Source: Epiperipatus broadwayi
Lineage: Eukaryota > Onychophora > Udeonychophora > Euonychophora > Peripatidae
NCBI GenBank assembly: GCA_028023455.1
Contig: JAQFVV010000565.1
Location: 312,001 to 376,000, forward strand
DNA length: 64,000 nucleotides
Direction: 5' to 3'
The translations under genes and the position numbers were made by a program. The notes below the pieces were generated by a model. The model made no database searches, was not told where the DNA came from, and saw only the letters and a list, made by a program, of their open reading frames with translations. Of this stretch, positions 8,801 to 21,011 are shown in pieces (the first letter of the stretch is position 1; each line of letters begins with the position of its first letter).

Positions 8801-9104
8801 AGATCATGAAGAAGCAAGAAAAAAATTGGAACACTGTGCCAAGCTCCGAACCCAGCGGAAAGGAGGCCTGACTGATAAGTTTAAAACAGGGGATACAGTA
8901 TGGGTAAAAACGAACCCTGTGAGTCAAACTGGGAAGCATATTTTTAAAAAGTTCCAAAATTTGTATGAGGGACCTTACCAAATCAGCCGACAGGATGGTC
9001 CAAATGCTTTCACTTTAAAGAATGGTGAAGGAGAAAGGGGTACCTATAACGCTAGGTCACTGAAACCATATAAGACTAGGACGTGGGTTAGAAGTACTCC
9101 ATAA
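5757..9104 (+). CDS. pol: Gypsy Pol polyprotein: protease, reverse transcriptase, RNase H, integrase
   Basis: 1115 residues, uninterrupted. The first ~39 residues are Arg/Lys-rich and look like an out-of-frame reading of the gag coiled coil, so the Met at 5757 is probably not the natural start; authentic Pol sequence begins near residue 40. The protease has DSG at 85-87. The reverse transcriptase has LDLTASYWQI at 351-360 and the YMDD box at 414-417. RNase H acidic residues are D563, E603 or E605, D630 and D673. The integrase zinc-binding motif uses H783, H787, C817 and C820. Its catalytic triad is D849, D908 and E943 (in NPCERVMRELG). A GPY motif lies at 1072-1074. All catalytic residues are present, so the enzymes appear functional. 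No env follows. Confidence 0.95.
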   Translation: MHDRIQRRNKKRNGRDGQRIKRRNKRTSKKKRKKKRNKVISRTTEEKRIDNLICEWDGESIKYTSQECPKVVLQINDVKVETLWDSGSQISVMSETTYERMRSQPIEIPTLPVKSTLITLANNKKAQLGSKQVWVQIKIGDKIMPHTLLILKGLVHEAILGSDFMHKTGCVINYKDEKIICDGEEVEFGSRMRMNQQNVCNMEVEIEQPSIEARIDEVIKGVKEGWKEDLKEVLNEYKSNFSDKPGVIKGYEHRIKIADSTPYQARSYPVPHHYRAEVERELAKMEEWDIITKGSSAYNNPLVVVKKKDGTIRLCLDARQLNKITWPDQNVPPPINELVNKFRGKKIFSTLDLTASYWQIRLHPADRKYTAFRYNGISYQFNRMPFGLKNSGAGLLKCLDHVLCPEIKKLITVYMDDVIIASNNAQEHLQHLKLFLQECNMKDIRINLQKSCLAAEEVNFLGHLINANGIRPHPDKIQAIRDFPAPRTPKQVRSFLGMCNFYNKFYKNFASDMEPLLQLLRKGTSWKWTEEHETNFRVIKEKFLSQVMLVYPDLRKPFIVQVDSSGYGLGAALMQAQEDGTWGVIYFVSRPLRGAEINYCVTEKEALAVVWAFQKFRQFLIGSETIVRTDHKSLEFLNHSYLTNSRLIRWSLFLQEFNYSIQYCKGTENVVADTLSRNIVPDTQDHLQMEDICLASVELETDAVVEEGLRHLGKVQWQSPTYKKIIDQLEDKDEAGETADANTDERYRLKEGILWYITDPRRDQWKMIIPESLQEGLIDYTHHLYGHYGVNKVEALLRTWFHWPNMRAQVTRIVSSCEMCQKTKPANKSYQGPLNSIIPKEPNDLVAIDFYGPLPAFGKMKYLLVVYDLFSKWVSAYPVTQANTKNAIRALEVRYFKRVGKPKAILSDHGTPFTSYDWQQWIERMEVKHILSSIRNPQSNPCERVMRELGCLFRVYTASNHRGWVKQLPRVLNFINWSHNESTGFAPVRLHFGQAIPRLYQSKLPAGPENIDKGRDHEEARKKLEHCAKLRTQRKGGLTDKFKTGDTVWVKTNPVSQTGKHIFKKFQNLYEGPYQISRQDGPNAFTLKNGEGERGTYNARSLKPYKTRTWVRSTP

Positions 9105-9170
9105 AGACTTATTAAGAATAAAATTAGTTCAAACCCATATTTTATTCTCATTCCCCTGCCCCGGTGGTAT
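9105..9170 (+). other. Short 3' untranslated segment before the 3' LTR, no clear polypurine tract
   Basis: Only 66 bases separate the pol stop from the LTR. The bases next to the LTR are pyrimidine-rich (TTCCCCTGCCCCGGTGGTAT), the opposite of the purine-rich tract normally used to prime plus-strand DNA. Confidence 0.6.
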
Positions 9171-10706
9171 TGTACCATTTATTTATATATACGGTACAAA
9201 TTACTTTTTAATATTAGGTATTGTAAAAAAAAGAAAGGAGAGCGAACACGATCTTTATTTTTTTTTTGTAACATAATATTTATTTATATATACGGTACAA
9301 ATTACTTTTTGATATTAGGTATTATAAAAAAAAGAAAGGAGAGTGAACACGATCTTTATTTTTTTTGTAGCATAATGTTTTAAAAAAAAAAAAAAACGTA
9401 CAGTGAAAGTTTAATTTTTCTTTTTTTTTTAGAAATAAGTTAACTAAAATAAATTCAATGTTGGAAAGTGCATATTGAATCATTGATTCAAATAGTGAAA
9501 GGAAATTTCAAAAGGTGAAAGATTGCTATCAGAAACAACTTTCTGATAGTAATTAAAAATGGCAGAAATTCTTAACGGAAAAACAGACTTTGTAATAAGA
9601 AAAGGAGAATAATGTAGAAGTTTATAAAGTAGAACAAAGAAAAAAAAGAACGTGCGCAGAGCTTCTAAAAAGAATCTAGGAGTATAAAAGGAGCCGACAG
9701 ATTTGAAAAGGGGTCTTTTTTCTCTTATTGTTCCAATAGTGCTGAGCAATTTGAAGTGCCTCGTATTTTTTTAATAAAATGTGTCCACTTAGATACGAAC
9801 TGAAATCGCTCGCCATGAGTGAGTAGAACTCTATCGTTTGCCGACACTTTCTCTCAGAAAAAGTCACCTAGATCGTCATCTGGCTACCTAAATTAGATCG
9901 GAGATTCGGAAATAAAACTAAAAGAAAAACAACTACTGCGGACTACCCACTAACTGAATTGTACGTCGGGAAGATCGATGACCTACTTAATGTCAACTTA
10001 CCGGTAAGTAAATGGCCATAAATTTTTTTACATAAAGCTTTATGAATAGTGAGTTGAATGGAAATGTTATCCCATAAATTTTTCTTGGATCAGAAGATTT
10101 GCGAACTGAGAAATGAACCAAACTGTTACTACGGAAAATAAGACTAAATAATTATTACTCCAATATTTGAATCAAATTATTGAATTCATATGCACAATCT
10201 TTTCCAACATTATAATTTTGTCTTAATCATAAATATTGAATGCTTGACGAGTTAGAATAAATCTTTATTATTAACTTCACTTTCATTGTACGTGTATAAA
10301 ATTAATGCTATTCTATTTAAGTTTTACCTTTAGTTATTTAACTTAGATCGGTATACAAATTATTTTTTTTTGATAGATTTAATTTCCGTAATTAAGAAAA
10401 AATGGGGATATCTTCTTCTTAACGAGAATGTTAACTCAGATCGTATAATTATTACCTTACGGGCTACAATATGTTTGACGCAGTCTCAGTGGGTCTAACG
10501 ACTCTGGCGCCCTCAAGTAGAAATTAAAAACTGGTTCTGCTCATGATTGTACTCGGTAATAGTTCTAGGCCGAAGTTGATCAGGAAAAATAGCTGTGTTG
10601 AGAATAGAAATACAACTTTCTTTTTTCTTTTGATACAGCTTGATCAACTCACGCTCAAATATAAATTTGAGGCATATAGTGGCCTAGTAATACGAAAAAC
10701 GTTACA
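9171..10706 (+). repeat. 3' long terminal repeat (1536 bp)
   Basis: Carries the same internal units as the 5' LTR: tandem U3 duplication (9177, 9278), TATA box (9683-9690), splice donor (10004) and acceptor (10638). Compared with the 5' copy it has eight substitutions, all transitions, and three one-base changes in A or T runs. The following ATAT (10707-10710) is the right-hand target duplication. Confidence 0.95.
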
Positions 10707-10710
10707 ATAT
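10707..10710. repeat. Target-site duplication, right copy (ATAT)
   Basis: Pairs with 3690-3693 on the other side of the LTR element. Confidence 0.75.
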
Positions 10711-13700
10711 ATTCTAACCTATCAAACGATGGACAACTTTTATTAAAATAAATGCGCAAATTCAATAAAGAGAATTCGGAATTCGGACGCTTCTGTATAG
10801 GACGGGTAGCAAACCCTATATTTTTACCTAATATAGCTCGACGTGTGGTTAGTTATAATAATTAAGCTACAGCGATATGCAGTTCAGACAGAGATAGACT
10901 TAAAAAAAAAATTATCATTAATAAAATAAATTTAAAAAGAAAATTTAGAATAAACTAACATTCTTTCTCTATCCAAAACACATTCTCTGAGCTGTAAGTA
11001 CTTGCACTGTTCGACAATGATGATGATGATTTCATGTCATTGTTAATATTACTGACTAAAACAAAACATTCATTAATTTGCCAATATGATATCAATATTT
11101 TTGTTATAATACAATTAGAAGTTTCAATCTCTTAAGCCATGCCACGCTTGTAATATTGATCATAATGAATTAATTCTTAATTTAAGAGCACTTATAATAA
11201 TGACACTAATCTCAGGGTTCTCTGTTATATTTAATAAAATGCTCAGCAGTATTGTGTTGTCGCATATGACTGACATTCTGGTCAGCTATAGGAAATATTT
11301 ACCTTATTTAAATTCCAGGTGTCTTCATCCACATATCAACTATTATAATATTTAACGAGATGATAACCATATTCAAAAACAACGCATAATTTTGAATAAT
11401 ACAGCCCTTTTATCCAGAATCTCAGTCGGAATGATGAAAAGACAAGGGTGCTTTTGTGTCCTTCCATCCTCCATGACAACACAATAATTTAACTAAGATT
11501 TATTACTTGGACACTTCACTTAATTGTGTACGGAACAATGTGCAACCAAAAGCTACTAGTTTGGGAATAAAGTGATTTTACACACATATAAAATAAAATG
11601 TCTTGGTCTGAAGTTTTCAATTCCATAAATAATTCTTATTAAATTAAAATATAATGAAATATTCTGATCTGCTTACAATTGTCTATCTGGTGTATTGAAT
11701 TTAAGATTTCATAAATGATTTTAGACTCAAGAAAGTATTGCAAGTATTATGCAAATACACTTTTATTTAGCACACAAGAAAAATGACTCAAAACAACTTG
11801 TAACAAGACTATAATTTATTATTAAATTTTAACAAGATTCTAATTTATTATTACAGTTTAACAAAACTATCCTTTATGATTAACATAGTAAACAAACATA
11901 TACAATTTATTCGATCCCATATGGATAAAACAAAATATAACTAACATTAATTCGTCTATACTTTTAGACCTGGATTCGACCTACTACTTCATCTTCTTTT
12001 TACATTTATGCAAATTGAATATAACAAAATAAATATTATTATCGATACATCAACTCATCCGTTTAGTGTATCTTATATGAACGACTATTTAAATTTATTG
12101 ACTAACGATCTATTTTAAAACAAAAACAATTTGATTCTAGGCAATACGTACAAACAATTTTTATTATCATATCTTTAATTAAATGATAGTTTTTATTTAG
12201 ATAACTTATTATAATTTATGGGTTATTTATCAGAAGTTACACTTATTATTTTAATGTTTACCTTAATAACAACTGAAGTTGTTATACACACTGTTTTTTT
12301 CAGTATAAATTATATTGTGAGTGCTACTTAATCATTAACCCGAATTAAACCTAGTATTTGAACCCTCTATTGGCAAATAAAAATTTCTAAATCACGCAAT
12401 TTTAAACTTACTCTCTCCATTGACTTACGTGTGGATTACCAGCACTATTCCGCCGCACAATCCAGACATTGATCATATATACTAGCACACTATTTATACT
12501 AAATGGATCGTGAGGAATTAACCTCCAATATACCCGTTATCTTGCCATAACTTTCTAAACAAACACAATATTCAACACCTTCCGTGGTGGAATTATCTCT
12601 ATTTTCTCATGAGGAATATGGAATAACACCGAAGGTCTGTAGAGTTAACTACTACATTAAAATAGTTTGGTGGGTCCTTGCCTCTTACTTGGGCATAATA
12701 GGAACACACACCAAATATAATCCTTTCCTGGGATTTTAACGAATGAAATACACTAAATACGATATAAATTACTGATCGTCCTAACTCTGAGAAGCGATCA
12801 CTTGGGTTATAAACATACCCAAATACTAGATTTATCTATTCCCCTCATGGAAAATAAAGCTTTTGGGGAGATCATTTTCCATCCCACAAAATAAAGACAT
12901 TACAATTATTACTTATGCGAATCTTAAGCATATACCAATGCTACATCAGGGCAAGACAAGCAAATACACTAATTACACTAAATTTATGTTCCGGGGTATA
13001 CTTAGATCAACGTCTGAAATCAATGGATATCACAGAATAAAACATAATAATTTTCACCTTTGCCAAAGAACATTCAACAAGTAGTTGGTAGTCTAGTATC
13101 TTGAACTAAATTAAGTGACTGCGTTAATAAAGAATAATTGGGAATAAGTTCCTCAATTAACATAGTATAAATTTGTTTCCAAACTTTAAATAAGTAATAT
13201 TTTGTATAGCACTTCTCTTTAATTACTTCTGATAATTTTAACTAGATATTTTACCTATTAAGTATCTAAATTTTTCTTCTTTTACGCATCTAACATATAA
13301 ATTTATACCCATAATTGCATATCATAAGTAAACACATTTTATAAAAAAAAATTTTTTTTTCCATGTCAAATATAAATTTAACCTAGAATAATTACATGAA
13401 AACATACCTTTATGATTACAAGGTCATTTAAATATTACTTGACTATACAGCCTTTCACCTGTTGATATAAAAAAAAATACACATAATTTTACAAATTAGT
13501 AAAAAAAAAATCATTACTTAACAAGTACTTAATATCTCACTAGAAAATTGTTTTCCGTTGGACAATTTATCCAGATGAAGAACTTGATCCATTCATAGTT
13601 CACGAAGCAAAATTTAAAATAAGAAACACATTTTATTATTTCATTTCTATAAAAGTTGCCTCCATTCTGGTGCAATTAATACATTAGGCATAGAAAACAT

Positions 13701-15243
13701 AGCAGCGTTGGATGTTAATTCTTCTTTGAATTAACTGCTATAATTTTGGGATCCAAGAAAACAATACATATTTTAACATGACGAATATTTGACGATAGAC
13801 GATCACATATACAATTCTTTTCTTTTTACTATTGGCGATATGTATCATTTTTAGCTAGCTGGCTTATGAATAAAATAATGCGCGAATTTTCCAAAATACT
13901 ATTATTATAAGGACTGCAGCTGACTTACGTGGATATAAATTTTTAACGACTCCAGTTGATGTATAATATAACACATTATATTATGGTTATAATTAAGTCA
14001 CTAATGTTTGTAGTTTTTATTCCTACTCTAGGAATTGTAATTTGTCTTTAATAAGGAATTCTCCGTAAAATGCACACATACAAATTTTCCGATATTTGCC
14101 TTGAGAAAATTTATATTTTCTTTTTAAAAAATATACAGGTGCATAAGTAAATATCATTGATCATTAATATTATTTTTAGATGATTTTCAGTGAATAAAAC
14201 ATATTTTAACGTGGGGAACTTACATTATTTTCAAAGCAGACAATTTCTTTTAGAAAGAGCGTGAAATTTTCTAGTTAACTTTCCTTGGCTTTTATAATAT
14301 GTCTTTTTAATTATAATTTTTCTTTTATACCATGAAAAGATTATTAAATAAGGTAAAGTTAACAAATAATTGATTATTTCCTGGAAATTACTTATATGAC
14401 TTATTTTAAACATAATGACACTTTCCGTGATTGCTGTAGTTAATACGGTCATTTTGAACTTTAGCAGAAGATAGTATATTTTTGCATATAAAAAGCTTTA
14501 AAATAGGTAGATGACAACAGAAAACAGAATATCTTATCAAATAGGTTTAGCCATGCATGATATTATTAAAAATTTATTTGAATTATATTTATTTCTGCAA
14601 TAAAAAAAATAAAAAAAATTTGTTACCGAATTTCAGTACTGCTTCTTTCTTGTAAAACTAATGTCAGACTAAACTTTCTTCAAAATTTGGCGGTCTTCTT
14701 TTAGTGACCTCTTACAGAAAAATAATCATTTAATTATAACATAAACAAAAGAAAATGAAACTTATTACAGTCATATATTTTTCCGTATGATTTAAACAAA
14801 TTACAAAGTAATTTGACAAATAATGAAAAATAATAAATACATTTAATTAACAATGTTTATTAGTGATGTATAATTCTGTATACATTATTATCTAAAATAA
14901 TTTAAAAGTTACCAGAAGTTATTGTGCTTTATGATAAGATACTCATCTACTCTCCCTCTCCACCCATCCAAAATCAATTACTGTTTATAATATGTGCTTT
15001 TATACTATATTAAATTGCTCTTATTGTTAATATTTTAATTAAATTATTCATGCTCTTCTTCAAAATGACATCAAATTACTAAATAAATTTAGTTATTTGC
15101 TTAAAACACGTTAAAGTGAGTAAATAGCATACTTTATTAATCACTTAATATTATTATTATTTTATCTTTTTATTTTCTAAAAAGGATTGCATTGTTTTCC
15201 TGTGGAAACAATGCTAAATAAACCAAGTGTCAATAACACTAAG
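10711..15243. other. AT-rich region without recognisable genes
   Basis: About 4.5 kb. A CpG-containing patch at 10740-10870 stands out, and a GATGATGATGAT run at about 11020-11032 resembles LINE or SINE tails, but neither could be assigned. Small frames at 12863-13084 (+) and 14231-14452 (-) have no recognisable motifs and AT-rich composition. Nothing else is supported. Confidence 0.5.
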
Positions 15244-15245
15244 TT

Positions 15246-15249
<4 letters not shown>

Positions 15250-15326
<77 letters not shown>
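15250..15326. repeat. (TA)n microsatellite flanked by GTTACAA / TTGTAAC
   Basis: About 38 TA units. The flanks GTTACAA (left) and TTGTAAC (right) are reverse complements, so the whole block could extrude as a cruciform. It is followed at 15326-15412 by three to four imperfect units around TTGTAACGGAATGAAAGACA. Confidence 0.9.
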
Positions 15327-15328
<2 letters not shown>

Positions 15329-15412
15329 AACGGAATGATAAAGATGGCATTTGTAACTGAAAGATGATATTTGCGACAGAATGAAAGACATTTGTAACGG
15401 AATAAAGAATAA
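15326..15412 (+). repeat. Short degenerate minisatellite
   Basis: TTGTAACGGAATGA, TTGTAACTGAAAGA, TTGCGACAGAATGAAAGA and TTGTAACGGAATAAAGA follow one another at about 20-26 base spacing. Confidence 0.65.
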
Positions 15413-18400
15413 ATTGATAGAAAATGATCCATTATTAACATATATGTTTATCTAATCTGTTATTTGTAACAGCAAGTAAACATTGTCACAGTATAGATAA
15501 ATAGATGAGTGATGAAATGATAGTTTCCATAATTCAATAACCAAATATAACATTATAGCCCGATTGCAACTATCCTAAACATTAATTCTGTCACATTAGT
15601 AATGAAATAAATAAGTTATCTCATTTCTCCATATAAAATAATAACAATGACAATTAAAACTATCATCATTAAAGATTTTATAATATCTAAATATTGGGGA
15701 TGTCATTTGAACAATAAAACATACTAGCCATTGTCATCAAATAAAAGAATATTAAATATAGCAACTGAATAAAATTACCCACTTTGAGATTCCTGGAGTG
15801 CATTATGCTTATCTCCCATACTAGGTTCTTTTAACAAAGAATCATTCCTATTCTTCTTTCCAACCATATAAGACCATTCATAGTCACATGCACACACTGG
15901 TGCTATTCATGACAACTTATAAAATATATATTATATAAAGTTAATATTAAGTTGGAAAGGGATTATATCACTCTTTATTCAGTTTAGCTAAGTATATGTG
16001 TTTTCCCACGAGCCACTAGATTGTTTTAAATCTAGATAAATATCTGTTTAGAGTGTACCGAGTTCAAACTCATTCAGTACATTTTTATCACACATGACTT
16101 GAATGACTAATGAAAAAATGACATTCTTACATTTTATCTATATCGATAAAATTACAAGATCCCAATATTACCAACATTTATATTATAGATTAAAGATTCT
16201 TATAGACATTGCTAGCTCATTTACGTATATTGATGAACAGACATGTATAATCCTATTAATGGCTTCCAAACAAGCATGTGAAGACCATTATTGATATTGA
16301 TGGCCATTTAACTAGATTATTTTTCATAATATAAAGGTAATAATGATGATGATAATAATGATGAATGATAATAATAGTGATATCATAATAATAATGATAA
16401 TAATAGTGATAGTGATGATACCAGCTAAAGCTTATTAATAAACTCACAACAATAAATTTATCTTTATAAACTTATAGGCATCCATTAAAAATTATCCTAT
16501 TTCAAACGGGGATTTAAATATTACATTCACTAGCATTTATATAAGTTTATAGTTATTTACTAAAATACTTTTATAGTTAAGATTAGTATTTAATAATACT
16601 AGTGATGATGATTGATCATCATGAATCTCTTTGCATAATATTCAACTTTCCACAAACCCCTATTTATTAAAATATATTAATTCTGTTAACCGTTAGATTG
16701 AGTGATTATAATTTATTAATGATGATGATGGATCATAACTCTTATATAGTATTATTTGAAACATTTTAACCAATAACACGATATCCATTTTTGATGAGGA
16801 TGATCAAAACTCATGGACACAACCCAATTTTAGCCTTTCCACTATTGAACTATAATTATTAAAATTTGGTTATTATCAAGCCTAATCCTTAAATACCCAA
16901 AGATAAATTAACATTCTAGTTTACTTAACCTTTTGCGAGCGCTTAATATTTGCAAGTGATTGCTCAATATTTACGAATGATAATAATTAATAACTGTGAG
17001 CAATGATGATGAATTAAAATGATAGAATCAAGACAAGAAAAACACAACAATATTTTTTTAATAAGAACTCGGAAAACCAATTAAGATATATATAATTATA
17101 TTTCATTAATACTATTACTCTTTCTTTCTTTCTTTAAAATCAAATCAATAATTAAATAAATGGCTTATTATTGCATTAATTCAATACAAAATTAATATAA
17201 AAATGTATATAAGCACAAGCAAATAAACTTAATATATAGGTTTGTCATTTCTGGATATTTTAAAATAAGCTGGCTTAAAAAAATACATTTTATGGAATGC
17301 TTACTTAAGTCTTTCCTAACTTATTATATCATAGAATAAATTTCATATGTATCCTGTGTGTTTTATTTCACTTCCATTCATATGTAAGCCTTGCTCTATA
17401 ATTTCTCACACCTAAGCTATTTATATATAACCTATTCCTTGACATGTTTGTATAAGCAGTTACACATGCACACATTCGGTAATGTTAACATATATGTTTA
17501 AAATGTATACCCACAAATTACATATATAAAAATATTTTTGCAACCTTTTAGCAAAAGAAAATAAAATACATGATATTAATTTTAATATGCAACAAGATAA
17601 AATAAAAAACAACATTATAAATGCATATATTTATAGGTTGCTCATTATCATTAACAACTGAAGAACAATTAAAAAAACAACAACATCTCAACGTTACAAT
17701 ATATAATAAAAAAAAAAATAAAAAATAATGAAAAATTTAAGTGTAAAGATTTAAACTATGTTTGTGCTATGTTGTGTGATATTGCAAATAACTATAGATA
17801 AACAAGTCTTTAATGTTTCTGTATCAAAAGAAAAATTGCTTTGACCAGTAAATTAAGGTTTACTTTTAATAAGTAAGAATAAAAATCTGTTAAAGAAAGT
17901 TCATAGTTACCCGATCACTTTCACTTCTTATAAATGTCCTGAGTTTGAATTTTCAGACTGCTTGTCTTTGCTCCATAAAAAAAAGAAAGTTATTGCAGAT
18001 ACTGTTAAGATAAACATGAATCAACTGACTTGCTTGTTTCTTTAATTCTGAAATTATTTATTGTTGATTGGCTTCCTTCTACCATTCTAAAAAGAGCTAT
18101 TATAAATACTTTTTAATAAGTATGTACTGGTGGATTTGCTTGTCTCTCCCATTTTTAAAAAAATAATCACTGTAGACACTTTAGATGACTGAGGTAAACT
18201 TTAACAAAAATTTGATTCATGGCTTCAAACTTGGCTATATATGAATTTTATACATTTTCTCTTCCTCTTCCTTCCTCTTCTCCATCCATCCAAAGGTAAT
18301 GAGCCTAGAATAGACCAGGAGCCAGAAAAGAAGCATTTCATATAGCTTGTGTGGTTGGCTTCAAACTCTTTCATTTTGTTGGTTATTATTTGATTGGTAT

Positions 18401-18764
18401 ATGAGACCACAGTAGATTAGTGATTTTAACTCATTCTGTATTAATCAGGAAGCAGAAAAAAATGGTTTAGCAATGCAGAGTCATGGTATTATACTCAGAA
18501 AAATATGTTAATCTCATTTCATAGAATTGTCAATAACTTCTTCTTATAAATTCAATTTTGTTCCATTTTCCCTCTTTTTTCAATATTAATATTTTTGGAG
18601 ATTACTTGTATATCCGCACATCTTCATCTATTTTGACTTTATACAAGAGTCTTTTCCTTCTTTTCCCTTGTTCAATTTTTAAAGAGTAAAAAAAAAAATC
18701 AAATCGCCTACTTTCCTTTTTTTTTCCTTTTCAACATTAATAACGAGGAAAAATTTGAGTGAGA
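15413..18764. other. AT-rich region; GAT/AAT trinucleotide-rich patch only
   Basis: The only structure I see is a run of GAT, AAT and AGTGAT triplets at about 16338-16422, plus short GATGATGAT clusters near 16602 and 16722. Small frames at 16103-16294 (+) and 18225-18410 (-) show nothing recognisable. Confidence 0.45.
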
Positions 18765-18975
18765 GTTACATCTCTGTTTAATAATAATGACTGAGTGAGT
18801 CTCTAAATTAATAGTGACTGAGTTACATCTCTCCTTAATAATAATGACTGAGTGTCTGATTGTCTCTCTAAAATAATAATACTGAGTGTCCTTTAAACAT
18901 TTCTGTTTAATAATAAGGTAAAAAAAACTGAGTCATTTACATCTCTGATTAATAATACTGACTGAGTGATCTTTA
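18765..18975 (+). repeat. Irregular tandem repeat with ACTGAGT and TACATCTCT units
   Basis: GACTGAGTG, TTACATCTCT and TTTAATAATAATGACTGAGT recur about five times with variable spacing of 40-60 bases. Confidence 0.6.
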
Positions 18976-19561
18976 ATATTATTTCATTCATTTATATTGC
19001 CAATCTTTGGTCAAAGAAACTGACCACCTGCATATCTTATCTTGAGATAAAAGACAAAAAATCAGAGTTTGACAAGTTGATGTGCTATCGCGATTTTACA
19101 AGAAAATTAATAATCACCTTTATTTCCTCAAAGCACCTCTCTCTTTAAAAAAAAAAATCTTAGATACAGATAAAAACAATACAACAAAGCTGGCAATCTA
19201 TAGTCACCAGCAATAGGTGTTAAACGTTTTGTGTTGAAACAGATGTTCTCATTCTTTCACACTCTTTTGCACATGTACATTTTCAAATCCCAATCTCTTA
19301 ATCTACTAATCTGATCGCCTTATTTTACACTTTCTGAATGTTTTATTTTACAGAAATAAAACTAAATAACTGAACATATTAATTATTTAATAAGAAAAAT
19401 AACATATTGAAATATCATTTCCTACAACATTATATTCATTCACTACTTATTAATTTATCAACTATATATTATACATATAATATACGTACACATAAATCTA
19501 TAAATATATAAAATAATTTTTTTTTTCTCAATTAAATAATATATATGTGTGGGACATGAGA

Positions 19562-19562
<1 letters not shown>

Positions 19563-19632
<70 letters not shown>
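19563..19632. repeat. Compound (CA)n(TA)n microsatellite
   Basis: An ACACAC run to about 19583 passes directly into a TATATA run to 19632. Confidence 0.9.
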
Positions 19633-19633
<1 letters not shown>

Positions 19634-19639
19634 CATATA

Positions 19640-20290
19640 CAGTTTGTCCTAGGAAAAAGTGAATGATTTTCTCTCCAAACTACTTGCAATACAAACTCTT
19701 AAACACCAACACGTGTTGCATAGCAAGATAATTAAGCTATTCAAAATTCTCCTCTATGAATTGTGAGATATTACTGAAGGGTGATAGTGTCTTTTGTATC
19801 TTTGTATAAAATAAATGGATGGTCTTCTGTATTTTCTTTGGCATTATGAAATCTTGCAAACCACTTACAACTTACAGCTTTACTGACTGATACAGGTTAA
19901 ATTATTTTAAATATTTCAGCAATGGTTTTTCCCATTTTAAAGCAAAATTTAATGTTAAAGCTCTGTTCCATTAAGAGTCTTCTGCAAAAGTGCCTAATAT
20001 TCTACCACATTTCATATTGTGACTTGTGAACCAGATATGTTAGCATCTTAAACTTTGTTGCAATGAAGCACTAAATTATGCTGTTATATAACAGAGGTTG
20101 ATACAAAGATGACATTGTGGGCAGTGTGGGACAGCCACTTTTTGAAATTGTGTATGTAAACACTGATTTTCCTTGCCAAAAAGAGTAAACCCATAATTTA
20201 ATGAATAAGATTCCTGTAGTGTATTTTTCACTATTCCACCCACATGCAAGGTAGGGGTTCATTTCTATCCAATCTTAATACCTTATGGAG
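19640..20290 (+). repeat. Dispersed repeat family R3, member 1
   Basis: Segments such as CTTGCAATACAAACTCTTAA, TAGCAAGATAATTAAGCTAT and the later GTTAGCATCTTAAACTTTGT stretch recur in the same order, diverged, at 49170-49720; the first part also matches 50160-50540. No coding capacity or tRNA head is seen, so the class is unknown. Frame 20071-20262 (-) falls inside it and is not a gene. Confidence 0.5.
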
Positions 20291-21011
20291 GTATGAAATC
20301 ATAAATATATGACCAAAGAGGTGTGAAAAAGATGTATGATATACTAAAGATGCATATTTTGTACTGAGCTAGCACTCATCAGTTGACCCAGCTGGTTCTT
20401 ACACTGCAGAAATATTGTTTATTAAGTGGACAATCTCTAATATAATGAATGACTAATAAAAAAATATTAAAGCAGTCATTTATTTTTATTATCCCAATTT
20501 TTAATTAAGTTTGATTTTTTGACAAATATTGCAATTGAGGGTAAAATTTGAAATCAAACCAACTATAAAATATATAATCAAATTCTGAGGTTAACATAAC
20601 ATTATTCATTTGAACTCATAATTAATCTACAACATATAAGAACTACTGAAACTCATTTTAAAAACCTTATGATTAAACAACACAAATGGGGGTACTTATA
20701 TATTAGGCCTGCTGCCCATGTTTGAGATAATGATAGAATGTTATACCTTTCCCCCAGTGGTGGGAGGAGGAGAGGGTTTATAATGACAGAATGCTGTATT
20801 AAAATATCTCAGCTACCTGTTTTTATTTAGTATCATAATGTGTTTATTGTTTTTGCATACTAATTTATATCTTATATATTGTTCAAACTTTGACTTTTTA
20901 ATACAACATTCTGCTGTCACAATCAGAGGCAGCAGATCAAATACGTAAGTACCATTATGAGTACAAATTAATAATGCAATGTTTATATTTTGCTTTGTGA
21001 TCAGATTTCAC
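20291..21011. other. AT-rich spacer, nothing recognised
   Basis: No repeat unit or coding frame could be supported here. Confidence 0.4.

Larger units (their letters stand above)
3694..10706 (+). mobile_element. Ty3/Gypsy LTR retrotransposon, full length (about 7.0 kb), gag nearly absent
   Basis: Two almost identical LTRs (3694-5230 and 9171-10706) bound an internal region of about 3.9 kb. The LTRs start TGTACC and end GTTACA, giving the usual TG...CA ends, and are flanked by ATAT. A primer-binding-like site starts at 5232. The internal region encodes protease, reverse transcriptase, RNase H and integrase in the Gypsy order, with a GPY module after the integrase core and no env. Capsid and zinc-knuckle coding is missing. 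LTRs differ by eight substitutions and three homopolymer indels, so insertion is recent. The intact pol and missing gag together suggest a deletion derivative that would depend on Gag supplied in trans. Confidence 0.95.

Noticed and set aside
10543-10746. A 67-residue frame across the 3' LTR end
   Set aside because: Starts at an ATG created by a C-to-T difference in the 3' LTR and runs out into flanking DNA; not conserved in the 5' LTR.
16256-16447. A His/Tyr-rich frame on -
   Set aside because: Low-complexity reading of GAT/AAT triplets.
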